Assembly: GCA_024763135.1 (NCBI GenBank)
Contig: JANTGD010000178.1
Location: forward strand, 1-7,264
Length of the DNA stretch: 7,264 bases
Direction: 5' to 3'
Source: Thiotrichales bacterium
GTDB lineage: Bacteria; Pseudomonadota; Gammaproteobacteria; UWMA-0217
This document shows, piece after piece, positions 1-6,937 of this stretch. Made by a program: the position numbers and the translations under genes. The notes beneath the pieces are model-generated. The model saw only the letters and a program-made list of their open reading frames with translations, was not told where the DNA came from and did not search any database. The first letter of the stretch is position 1; every line of letters begins with the position of its first letter.

Positions 1-23
1 TGCACCTGGCAAATCAGAAAACC

Positions 24-118
24 CTCTCATCACCAATAAGGTGACCACGAGTTTTTCCGATTCACCATGCACACCAATATCTTACGCGTCTTTTTTGTGC
101 TTAACTGAGGTTTTTAGG
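24..118 (+). repeat. Left arm of 95-bp inverted repeat
   Basis: These 95 bases match the reverse complement of 7170-7264 at 91 positions by manual alignment. The differences are at 69, 98, 101 and 102. Similarity stops sharply at the inner edge, just inside the sequence TTTTTAGG. At the outer edge the right copy runs off the window, so the true repeat may be longer than 95 bases. The arm contains a small hairpin (TCACC, loop AATAA, GGTGA, at 30-44). Two diverged copies in opposite orientation suggest a multi-copy element such as an insertion-sequence end or a MITE. I do not recognise the family and see no transposase in the window. Confidence 0.9.
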
Positions 119-334
119 TTCAAGGAATAACAGAAGCCATCGCGCAGGGAGCGCGGACCTTCGTCGGAGACTGTCTGGGCCTGTCAAGGAAGGTGGGTCC
201 GGGCGCCTTTTCACTTCCCATCTCCAACGTACACCTTCTCCTGGGTGCCATTGTTCGAGTCGTTTTCGCGCAAGGCGACGGCTAATCCGCCGGCAGCAAA
301 ACGCCCACCGCACGGATTGTTTTCTAATGGCCTC
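119..334. other. Non-coding stretch downstream of the PII-like gene
   Basis: This is the region between the left repeat arm and the stop codon of the PII-like gene. The longest reading frame here (minus strand, 101-313) is arginine-rich, low in complexity and runs into the repeat, so I do not call it. I looked for a terminator of the minus-strand operon and found no GC-rich hairpin followed by a T-run. Confidence 0.5.
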
Positions 335-1525
335 TTACAGCCTGCCACCCCGATAAACACGGGATGAAGCGTTTGAAACTTTCGCTTGGGCTTTATAGCT
401 TAGGCTGTGGCCGACGGGTTGGGTATAGACTACGGCATCGTATGCCATCTGCGCGACCAGGTCTTTTTGCATGGATACGGCCTGATCGGTGTCGAGAATC
501 GTGCGAATATGCGCCAGATCACGATGCTGTTTCTCATCTTTTCCATCCAGCGCCTTGTGTAGCTGTAAATAATTCATATTGACGCCAAGTACACCATTTT
601 TCAGCAGATATCGTGACACTTGAAGACTGTTGATGCGGTCGGTAATGACGGATAGGCGGGAGAGCGCATTGGCCTGGCTGGCCAGCGGTGGATTGTAACG
701 CGTATGTTTGATACCAGATGGCGCACGGGTGCCCATAACTTCTTGATCGCGCCAGTCGATGCCGCCCTTGAGCTCATCAATCGCCCGGATGACTTGCTGC
801 ATGGTGGCAGTATGCCGAGCGCGGGAGTAGACGCTGTCCATATTGATCATGCCTTTTTGCACGGGCATCCGATACATTACTCCCCGGCCAGGTCGATCCA
901 CCTGCGCAGCCTCTGCCATTGCGGAAAAAATAAAATCCGCCTCGACGCTGTCTACCAGTACTGATACCACTTCTTTGGTCGGTTTGTTGGTAATCCGCAG
1001 CCATCCCAGGCGGTCTCGCAGTCCAAACCCCCGCGAATATTGTACGATTGGCCCATGCGCACCGGCATTAATGGCTGCGCGGCACACCGATTCGGTGCGC
1101 TCCCCCTGATTGATGTAATGGATTGCGGTCAGGTTTTCGCGTAAGTGCAGCGTTGCATCCTCGGCCGGATTTTCCGGCGTATCGATGGGCCAGAGCGGAA
1201 ACTCTCCGAGAGCATAGAGGTCGTCGCATGGCGTGCTGTACACCACGCCTGAGCCCGAGCGATACAACTGCGCTTTGTCGATAATCAGTTGCAGGATGTG
1301 ATCGACCTGTGCATCGGGTGCGAGCACCTGGACCATCTCCAACTCCGGATTGAGCATGGGTAACAGTCCCTGGTACCACTTGTCCTGAATCAAGGTGCCC
1401 CGTGCACTCGACAGATAGGCACTGTGCAGGCCCTCTGCGAATAATGTGTTCAAGACCTTACTCGTCCTATGACGGGGTAAACACAAGGTGATGACAGACA
1501 TGTTGTGGCGAATTTCAGTGGGCAT
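335..1525 (-). CDS. PII-like protein with three tandem PII-fold repeats
   Basis: The 396-residue protein looks soluble and has no signal peptide or membrane segment. Seen: three units share a PII-style order of an N-terminal strand and helix, a strand, a hydrophobic strand plus helix, and a closing motif. Repeat 1 spans about 9-108 (closing GSGVVYSTP at 91-99), repeat 2 about 132-232 (GRGVMYRMP at 213-221), and repeat 3 about 288-372 (AVVYTQP at 364-370). All three end in V-[VM]-Y-x-x-P. The first two resemble the GDGKIFVSP nucleotide-binding loop of GlnB/GlnK, but Val replaces the Lys (94, 216). Repeat 3 lacks the glycines. Repeat 1 also keeps LGE (106-108), where PII has TGE. The T-loop regions appear short or altered, so GlnD-type uridylylation is not expected. 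The start at 1525 has a weak GGAC upstream; Met9 (codon at 1501) begins repeat 1 directly and is the alternative, but no SD is visible before it. The gene lies 59 bases after the DUF1538 gene. Inference: it senses nucleotides and controls that membrane protein. I am confident of a PII-like fold for repeats 1-2 and moderately so for repeat 3. Confidence 0.85.
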   Translation of the reverse strand: MPTEIRHNMSVITLCLPRHRTSKVLNTLFAEGLHSAYLSSARGTLIQDKWYQGLLPMLNPELEMVQVLAPDAQVDHILQLIIDKAQLYRSGSGVVYSTPCDDLYALGEFPLWPIDTPENPAEDATLHLRENLTAIHYINQGERTESVCRAAINAGAHGPIVQYSRGFGLRDRLGWLRITNKPTKEVVSVLVDSVEADFIFSAMAEAAQVDRPGRGVMYRMPVQKGMINMDSVYSRARHTATMQQVIRAIDELKGGIDWRDQEVMGTRAPSGIKHTRYNPPLASQANALSRLSVITDRINSLQVSRYLLKNGVLGVNMNYLQLHKALDGKDEKQHRDLAHIRTILDTDQAVSMQKDLVAQMAYDAVVYTQPVGHSLSYKAQAKVSNASSRVYRGGRL

Positions 1526-1584
1526 CGGATCGTCCGTTAGGCTGAGTGGACCGCTGCCCCGCAGGGTTACAGCAAGTAATTCGC

Positions 1585-3483
1585 TCAGGCTTCATTATCC
1601 AACGCTCCGTTCTTGGCCTGAATGCGGGCTACCAACAGGCCAACTGTCAGCACCGTGATGATCGGGCCGACCGAGGCCAACGCCAGAATCCCGAAGCCAT
1701 CTTTGACACCCGGTACGTTGGCGCCAATGCCTAATCCCATGGACAGCACCAAGGGAACGGTGATCGGGCCAGTGGTAACGCCGGCGCTGTCCCAGCCAAA
1801 ATTGACAAACTCTTCCGAAGAGATCCAAGTCAGAATGAGCAATAAGATGTAGGGTGGCAGCAGCAGATAAACCAGCGGCAGGTTAAAGGCGATTTTCAAC
1901 ACCCCCGCGGAGATGCCAAGCGCAACTCCGAGTGCGACGGACTGCATTAACAGAGATTTGCGAAAGGCGCCCACTGTGATTTTTTCCACCGTCTCGCCCA
2001 ATGCGTTGAGCGCAGGCTCGGCCAGCGTTGCGCCATAGCCTAAAAAGAACCCAAACAAAATGGCCACCGCTTTACCCCCCAACCCCTCGCCGAACAGAGG
2101 GCCCTGATGACCTTCCATGCCCCAAGGGGTAATGGTGGCGAATGCTGCAGGGATATTCGCGCCGAGCTGTCCCCCCAAAGGCAGTAAACCAAGCGTAATG
2201 CCCAGGCCAAACAACATCATGCCCAGGATGGCAAACCCAATGCCGATGCTGACGAGTTGCGCGTCTTCCAGCCGCTCCCGCAGCAGCCAGCGCAGGGTGA
2301 TGAAAAGAAACAGACACAAGGGCAGAATCGCCTGAATGGCGGACCACAGCGCTTTTATCAGTTCGTCCGCAACCTGCATCTGGGGATTCCAGCGCGCATC
2401 GTTCAAAGGTTTGATCGTATCCTCTTTTTTAACCAACGCAATCTGTGCCTCGCGATGCACGATGCGACCTTGTTCCAACGACGTTGTACCCCCGCTGAAT
2501 TGAACTTCGTAGCCTTTGGGCAACTCACCGGTGGCCAAATAGTGCTCATATTGTGCTTGACTGAACCCTTGATTGAGTCGGCTCGGTCTGTGTTCAGAAG
2601 ATTTGCTGAGTATCTGGCTGGTGGGGCCCGGCGCGGTGGCTTGGTAGTTGTCGGCGCCGTAATAGTCCTGTGCAAAGAAATGCGCAAAGCCGAGTAGCAA
2701 TACCGCGATAATCGGAAACAGCGAGGCCAGCGTGACAATGCCAAACCCTGCGTTGGCCGAATCGCCATCCCCCACGATCCGGCACACGCCGATGCCCAGG
2801 GCAAGTATCAGAGGAACGGTAACCGGACCCGTTGTCACCGCGCCGGAATCCCAGGCAAGCGCAACGATGGGATTTAACACAGGATTGCTGCGCGCCCAGA
2901 GCGTTAATGCCACCAATGTTATGACGAGTGGCAGGATCAGCAGTTTGAGTGACCAGTTGTAAAAAAAACGCAGTACGCCCAATGCCACGGCGATACCGAC
3001 ACCGATGCCGACACTGACAACGAGCTGTGAGGAAAAATCATTGAGCAGGCTGTAGAGCAAGGGGGCTTGCTCGGGCTGCAGATTGGCGCCGGCGGCCTTG
3101 AGAACTGCAATGGCGGGCTCGGCGTAAGTGGCCCCCATGCCGAGTAAAAACGCGAATAGCAGTATCAAGGGCAGTTTGGCGCGGTGCGGAAGAATGACCC
3201 CGATAGACTCGCCCAGCGGCATGAGTCCAAGGCGCAATCCTTCCATAAAAAACATCAGACCGATTGCGACTATCAGTATTCCTGTTCCGATCATGGCGGC
3301 ATAGATAATCGGCAATTGCAGGATGACGACCTGAAAGAAAAATAAATAAGCGATAATGAACCAAACGCTTTTGATCTGCTCCCACAGTTTTTCACGCAGA
3401 TAGGGGATGAGAATGCTCAGTGTTTCCTGCCATCCGAGTCGAATTGTGGGGAGTCGGTCTGAATTTTCTGTGTTGTTGCGCAT
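1585..3483 (-). CDS. Double DUF1538 integral membrane protein, probable transporter
   Basis: The 632-residue polytopic membrane protein contains two copies of the DUF1538 unit. The copies share GLRLGLMPLGE (82-92) with GITLGLLPLGG (428-438), GATYAEPA (117-124) with GATLAEPA (484-491), WDSGAVTTGPVTVPL (211-225) with WDSAGVTTGPITVPL (564-578), and GFGI (246-249 and 596-599). A hydrophilic linker of about 110 residues (268-378) separates them, and a short polar N-terminus precedes the first membrane segment near 40. Internal duplication is typical of secondary transporters. From memory, a DUF1538 gene pair (umpAB) from Halomonas was reported to give Na+(Li+,K+)/H+ antiport; I have not checked this and the substrate here is unknown. 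The start at 3483 is backed by AGGA eight bases upstream. It is the first gene of an operon with the PII-like gene, which suggests control by that protein. Confidence 0.9.
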   Translation of the reverse strand: MRNNTENSDRLPTIRLGWQETLSILIPYLREKLWEQIKSVWFIIAYLFFFQVVILQLPIIYAAMIGTGILIVAIGLMFFMEGLRLGLMPLGESIGVILPHRAKLPLILLFAFLLGMGATYAEPAIAVLKAAGANLQPEQAPLLYSLLNDFSSQLVVSVGIGVGIAVALGVLRFFYNWSLKLLILPLVITLVALTLWARSNPVLNPIVALAWDSGAVTTGPVTVPLILALGIGVCRIVGDGDSANAGFGIVTLASLFPIIAVLLLGFAHFFAQDYYGADNYQATAPGPTSQILSKSSEHRPSRLNQGFSQAQYEHYLATGELPKGYEVQFSGGTTSLEQGRIVHREAQIALVKKEDTIKPLNDARWNPQMQVADELIKALWSAIQAILPLCLFLFITLRWLLRERLEDAQLVSIGIGFAILGMMLFGLGITLGLLPLGGQLGANIPAAFATITPWGMEGHQGPLFGEGLGGKAVAILFGFFLGYGATLAEPALNALGETVEKITVGAFRKSLLMQSVALGVALGISAGVLKIAFNLPLVYLLLPPYILLLILTWISSEEFVNFGWDSAGVTTGPITVPLVLSMGLGIGANVPGVKDGFGILALASVGPIITVLTVGLLVARIQAKNGALDNEA

Positions 3484-3491
3484 GGGCTGTA

Positions 3492-3495
3492 TCCT
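3492..3495 (-). promoter_or_regulatory. Ribosome binding site of the DUF1538 gene
   Basis: AGGA on the minus strand lies eight bases before the ATG at 3483 and supports that start. No convincing sigma70 hexamer pair is visible further upstream. A TATACA-like stretch is present on the minus strand, but nothing resembling a -35 lies at normal spacing. Confidence 0.65.
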
Positions 3496-3768
3496 GTCAA
3501 ACCAATCCGAAAGCGGTTGCTTGTATAGCGATGATTACGGGCAAATTTCCGGGAATACTACGATCTGTGCAGCCAATGGTCGCTGTTTACGCTTAGCAGT
3601 CGCATGAAAGCGCCATGTTATTGCTTAGCGCTGCGTGCGGGACATCAGGGAGAACATGACCGATTCGGTGCACCAAAATGGGTTTTTGTAGACCCCGACC
3701 CAGTCGCATGATGAGGCGGAGAGGTTCTCAGCGATTTATTATTTTTCAGGCATTTCAAGTACATCGTC

Positions 3769-3796
3769 CAGTTTAAACTGACGGACAACGTTGTCC
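3769..3796. promoter_or_regulatory. Two adjacent perfect palindromes, possible operator pair
   Basis: CAGTTTAAACTG (3769-3780) and GGACAACGTTGTCC (3783-3796) are both perfect palindromes, separated by two bases and with centres 15 bases apart. They lie about 290 bases upstream of the DUF1538 start. A dimeric DNA-binding protein could use such sites, but the two palindromes do not share a sequence, so they are not repeats of one operator. Confidence 0.3.
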
Positions 3797-3826
3797 TGTC
3801 TGCATTCATGGATAGGCGCACTTCGC

Positions 3827-3844
3827 AGGGAATGGTTATTCCCT
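3827..3844. other. Short hairpin
   Basis: AGGGAAT, loop GGTT, ATTCCCT forms a perfect 7-bp stem. There is no T-run directly after it on either strand, so it is not a standard intrinsic terminator. Confidence 0.4.
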
Positions 3845-3886
3845 TACTCAGGCGTGCAACACCGCCAGAAATGTAGACAGGGCAAC

Positions 3887-3978
3887 CCTTGGGGCGCTGC
3901 TGTAATGCTACGCCTCCGTGTTGCAGCGCTTGCCAAGGACAGCTGCCATTGCCTGCGCGCTGCGCCTTGATGCGCAGC
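3887..3978. other. Two consecutive GC-rich stem-loops
   Basis: The first stem pairs CCTTGG (3887-3892) with CCAAGG (3933-3938) and GCGCTGC (3894-3900) with GCAGCGC (3923-3929). A small internal loop interrupts it and the apical loop is 22 bases. The second is GCTGCGC (3959-3965) with GCGCAGC (3972-3978) around the loop CTTGAT. Together they could belong to a structured RNA or an untranslated leader. No T-run follows on either strand, and I recognise no known RNA family. Confidence 0.35.
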
Positions 3979-4311
3979 ATCACAAAAGCGCTGAGTCCCT
4001 CATTTTAAGCTAGACGAGGTACGAGCCTGTCACCGCAAACCATTACGGGTCGATCTCATTGGCAGTTCGAGCAAAATCTGTACCACCAAAAAGCGGGTCA
4101 ACCGATAGAAAACGGCGGCCGCCAAAACGTCGCGAGAAACCCGCGTGCAAGGCGATCGCAGTACAGCGACAGCACAATACACGAGCGTGGAAACAGGCAG
4201 CGCAACCCAGTCCTTAGGTTGTGGGCCGGTTTCGCGATGGTTGCTCAGAGGATAAGCGCGATAGTGTAGCCGGCAAGGCAAGCGAGATAAGCGGCCTGCA
4301 ACAAATGGCTC

Positions 4312-4524
4312 TTATGCTTTTCGTTGTGCCGGCTCCGGGCCAGTTGAAACCAGCATTTTATGGCGCCTGGCTTGCTCCGAATCCAGGAAATCCAGCATTG
4401 CTAAGGTCACGGTCTCGATCAGTTCCCGGCGGTGGGGGTAGGCGGCCAATTGCGCCTGTTTCCAGTCCTCCAAGGCACGCAACAAAGTGGAATGCTGGAA
4501 AACGTAGATTTTTTCATTGTTCAT
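4312..4524 (-). CDS. Small helical protein of unknown function
   Basis: The predicted 70-residue protein begins MNNEKIYVFQHSTLLRALED. Unlike the neighbouring spurious frames, it has natural composition with amphipathic helical stretches at about 12-28 and 33-55 (RRELIETVTLAMLDFLDSEQ). The C-terminal 15 residues look disordered. There is no signal peptide, membrane segment or known catalytic motif. I chose the ATG at 4524; an in-frame TTG at 4539 would add five residues, and neither has a strong SD. It is transcribed divergently from acs, whose start is 380 bases away. I do not recognise the family and assign no function. Its length and helix content would suit a small regulator or adaptor, but that is a guess. 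Confidence 0.6.
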   Translation of the reverse strand: MNNEKIYVFQHSTLLRALEDWKQAQLAAYPHRRELIETVTLAMLDFLDSEQARRHKMLVSTGPEPAQRKA

Positions 4525-4668
4525 AAGCGATTCTGGCAAGGCGTGTCGGCATCAGTGGGGCGTGCTTCATATTGGGGGTTTTACGGGGTAAATTCAAAGC
4601 TTCAAGTCACATAGGATAGACACGCAAAACTGTGATGGCGGTGGCAGAAGGGAGGCGTGTCAGGTAAG

Positions 4669-4708
4669 GTTACGCTGCTTCGTAACATCGAAATGTTCCA
4701 TCCTGGAA
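4669..4708. promoter_or_regulatory. Cluster of three overlapping inverted repeats upstream of acs
   Basis: The cluster comprises GTTACG-N6-CGTAAC (4669-4686), AACAT-N4-ATGTT (4684-4697) and TTCCA-N3-TGGAA (4696-4708). Each is perfect, and each shares its edge bases with the next. The centre is about 215 bases before the acs start, a plausible distance for an activator or repressor site. None matches an operator consensus I can name with confidence. Confidence 0.3.
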
Positions 4709-4877
4709 GTTGTGGTCTCGCGTATCGGCGACGGTGGGGCTTGCCGCTGCAACCGCGCGGTGCGCGCGTTGAGACGGAGTCTGCAACAGGGTGAAAGTGC
4801 CTAGCCGGCTTTTCGTCGCGGATCGAGGACCTATATCTGCAGCGGGCCCGGGCACACGCAGCCGTCATACCTAACCA

Positions 4878-4895
4878 AAAAGCGCTTTTAAGGAG
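4878..4895 (+). promoter_or_regulatory. acs ribosome binding site with abutting palindrome
   Basis: AAGGAG (4890-4895) lies eight bases before the ATG at 4904 and fixes the acs start. The perfect palindrome AAAAGCGCTTTT (4878-4889) directly adjoins it. In RNA this could pair between transcripts or form a weak hairpin; in DNA it could be a protein site. The ribosome binding site is firm, while a role for the palindrome is speculative. Confidence 0.75.
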
Positions 4896-4903
4896 ATTCC
4901 TAA

Positions 4904-6844
4904 ATGACCGAGAAAATCTACCCCGTACCCCCAGAAATTGCGGAACACGCCTATGTCGACGCAGAGCAGTATGCGCAGATGTACCAGCGATCGGTAGAGG
5001 ATCCCGAAGGCTTTTGGGCGGACCAGGCCAAGACTTATGTTTCCTGGATCAAACCCTGGAACAAGGTGCTGGACTGGGACTTTGGTGAGGAGGTCAAAGT
5101 ACGCTGGTTCGACGGTGCCAAACTCAATGTCTCGTACAATTGTCTGGACCGTCACCTGGAGACGCGCGGCGATCAGGTCGCCATTTTATGGGAAGGTGAT
5201 GACCCCGGGGAGGATCGTAAGATCACTTATCGGCAATTGCATGAAGAGGTCAGCCGGTTTGCCAATGTGCTGAAAGACCGCGGTGTGGTCAAGGGAGATC
5301 GAGTGGCCATCTATATGCCGATGATTCCCGAAGCGGCTGTGGCGATGCTCGCCTGTACCCGCATTGGTGCCATTCATTCGGTTGTCTTCGGGGGGTTTTC
5401 ACCGGATGCGCTGCGCGATCGCATTCTCGATTCGGACTGCCGGGTGGTAATCACATCCGATCAATCGTTGCGTGGTGGGAAAAAAGTGCCCTTGAAGGCG
5501 AATGCCGATGAGGCCCTGAGCCAGTGCCCGAATGTCGCCACCTGTATTGTGGTCAAGCGGGGTGGTGAACCCGTAGACTGGCATGCGGATCGGGATGTGT
5601 GGTATCACGCAGCGATTGCTGCAGCGAGTCCCGATTGCCCTCCCGAACCCATGGATGCAGAGGACCCGCTGTTTATCCTCTACACCTCAGGATCCACTGG
5701 CAAGCCCAAAGGCGTGCTCCACACCACGGGCGGATATCTCGTGCAGGCCGCGATGACGCACAAACTGGTGTTCGACTATAAAGAGGGTGAAGTATTCTGG
5801 TGCACCGCGGATGTAGGCTGGGTGACCGGACATACGTATATCGTGTACGGCCCGCTGGCCAATGGTGCGATCAGTCTGATGTTCGAGGGCATTCCTACCT
5901 ACCCGGATATTTCTCGGTTCTGGGAAATCTGTGATAAACATAACGTGGCCATTTTTTATACCGCCCCTACTGCGATTCGCGCGTTGATGCGGGCGGGTGA
6001 TGAACCCGTGAAGAAAACCGCACGCAAATCCCTGCGTATTCTCGGGACGGTCGGCGAGCCCATCAATCCCGAAGCTTGGGAGTGGTACTACCATGTGGTT
6101 GGCGAGGGGCGCTGCCCCATTGTTGATACCTGGTGGCAGACTGAAACCGGCGCACACATGATCACCCCATTGCCGGGTGCGGTCGCACTCAAGCCTGGTT
6201 CCGCCACGCTGCCGTTTTTTGGAGTGCAGCCAGTGCTGCTCGATGATAAAGGCAATGAGATCGAGGGTAATCCTGCGCAGGGCAATCTTGCGATCAAGCA
6301 TCCCTGGCCATCCATGATGCGTACCGTATTTGGGGACCACAAGCGTTTTTACGAAACCTATTTTCAGATGTTCAAAGGTTATTATTTTTCCGGGGATGGG
6401 GCACGTCGGGATGAGGATGGTTATTACTGGATCACCGGCCGTGTCGATGATGTGTTGAATGTTTCGGGACACCGTCTGGGAACCGCCGAAATCGAGTCTG
6501 CACTGGTATTGCATGACAAAGTGGCTGAAGCGGCCGTGGTGGGCTTCCCGCATGAAATCACAGGGCAGGGGATCTATGCCTATGTCACGCTTATGGCCGG
6601 TGAGCAGGGCAGTGATGCGTTGGCCAAAGAATTGACCGATCTGGTGCGCAAGGAGATCGGCCCGATTGCCAAGATCAACTATATTCAATGGGCACCGGGT
6701 TTGCCTAAAACGCGTTCGGGTAAAATCATGCGCCGGATTCTGCGTAAGATAGCGGCCAATGAACTGGACAATCTTGGCGATACCTCAACCCTGGCGGACC
6801 CGGGTGTAGTAGATGATCTGATTGAAAACCGGCTCAATCGCTGA
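4904..6844 (+). CDS. acs: Acetyl-CoA synthetase (AMP-forming)
   Basis: The enzyme joins acetate, ATP and CoA into acetyl-CoA, AMP and pyrophosphate through an acetyl-AMP intermediate in the cytoplasm. It lets cells grow on or recycle acetate. The 646 residues match the usual full length of about 650. Seen in order: the N-terminal ACAS region, the phosphate-binding loop YTSGSTGKPKG (260-270), WWQTETG (410-416; its second Trp belongs to the motif that limits the pocket to acetate), the hinge region ITGRVDDVLNVSGHRLGTAE (510-529), and PKTRSGK (601-607). Lys607 corresponds to the catalytic lysine that Pat/PatZ-type acetyltransferases acetylate to switch the enzyme off and CobB-type deacetylases restore; neither partner gene is in the window. 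AAGGAG at 4890 supports the start. The gene appears intact and monocistronic. A propionyl-CoA synthetase is less likely given the overall sequence. Confidence 0.97.
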   Translation: MTEKIYPVPPEIAEHAYVDAEQYAQMYQRSVEDPEGFWADQAKTYVSWIKPWNKVLDWDFGEEVKVRWFDGAKLNVSYNCLDRHLETRGDQVAILWEGDDPGEDRKITYRQLHEEVSRFANVLKDRGVVKGDRVAIYMPMIPEAAVAMLACTRIGAIHSVVFGGFSPDALRDRILDSDCRVVITSDQSLRGGKKVPLKANADEALSQCPNVATCIVVKRGGEPVDWHADRDVWYHAAIAAASPDCPPEPMDAEDPLFILYTSGSTGKPKGVLHTTGGYLVQAAMTHKLVFDYKEGEVFWCTADVGWVTGHTYIVYGPLANGAISLMFEGIPTYPDISRFWEICDKHNVAIFYTAPTAIRALMRAGDEPVKKTARKSLRILGTVGEPINPEAWEWYYHVVGEGRCPIVDTWWQTETGAHMITPLPGAVALKPGSATLPFFGVQPVLLDDKGNEIEGNPAQGNLAIKHPWPSMMRTVFGDHKRFYETYFQMFKGYYFSGDGARRDEDGYYWITGRVDDVLNVSGHRLGTAEIESALVLHDKVAEAAVVGFPHEITGQGIYAYVTLMAGEQGSDALAKELTDLVRKEIGPIAKINYIQWAPGLPKTRSGKIMRRILRKIAANELDNLGDTSTLADPGVVDDLIENRLNR

Positions 6845-6852
6845 GCGTGCTC

Positions 6853-6880
6853 GCTGCGCTCTGCAACCGCGGAGTGCAGC
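6853..6880 (+). terminator. Stem-loop just after the acs stop codon
   Basis: GCTGCGCT (6853-6860) pairs with AGTGCAGC (6873-6880), including one G-U pair, across a 12-base loop. It begins nine bases after the acs stop. No T-run follows, so it may protect the 3' end or assist factor-dependent termination rather than act as an intrinsic terminator. Confidence 0.3.
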
Positions 6881-6937
6881 AGGCTGGTGCGTGATTACTA
6901 CCGACTAAGACAATCCAGAGTAAAAACTACATTCAGC

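Larger units (their letters stand above)
3496..4311. other. Long intergenic region rich in palindromes, no convincing gene
   Basis: About 800 bases lie between the operon start and the small gene at 4312. Two minus-strand frames are open here (3645-3983 and 4030-4281), but both have biased, low-quality composition, no SD and no recognisable family. The upstream part (3660-3980) contains adjacent perfect palindromes and several strong hairpins, listed separately. From 3984 to 4311 I see only short GC-rich palindromes such as GGCGGCCGCC and GCGATCGC, and nothing I can name. The region should hold the operon promoter near 3500-3620. Confidence 0.5.
4525..4903. other. Divergent intergenic region upstream of acs
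   Basis: This stretch separates the small minus-strand gene from acs and should contain promoters for both. It holds a cluster of overlapping inverted repeats at 4669-4708, a palindrome next to the acs ribosome binding site, and a -10-like TATATC at 4832-4837 without a credible -35. The minus-strand frames here (4602-4868 and nested) are arginine-rich and not called. Confidence 0.5.

Noticed and set aside
101..313. 70-residue arginine-rich frame
   Set aside because: Low-complexity composition, it ends inside the repeat arm, and it has no SD or family.
3645..3983. 112-residue minus-strand frame
   Set aside because: The composition is unlike a folded protein, it runs through several perfect hairpins and palindromes, and it has no recognisable motif.
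4060..4080. Possible sigma54 promoter TTGGCAGTTCGAGCAAAAT
   Set aside because: Only 8 bases separate GG and GC; functional sites need 10.
4030..4311. Open frame directly following, and in phase with, the TAA of the small gene at 4312
   Set aside because: The frame stays open to 4030, which could suggest stop-codon readthrough or a broken longer gene. The composition changes to Cys/Arg-rich and unprotein-like after the stop, so coincidence is more likely.
4602..4868. 88-residue minus-strand frame upstream of acs
   Set aside because: Arg/Cys/Ser-rich shadow-type translation over the acs control region with no ribosome binding site.
5687..6688. 333-residue open frame antisense to acs
   Set aside because: It lies wholly within the intact acs gene on the other strand and is a shadow of its codon bias; no SD or protein family is recognisable.
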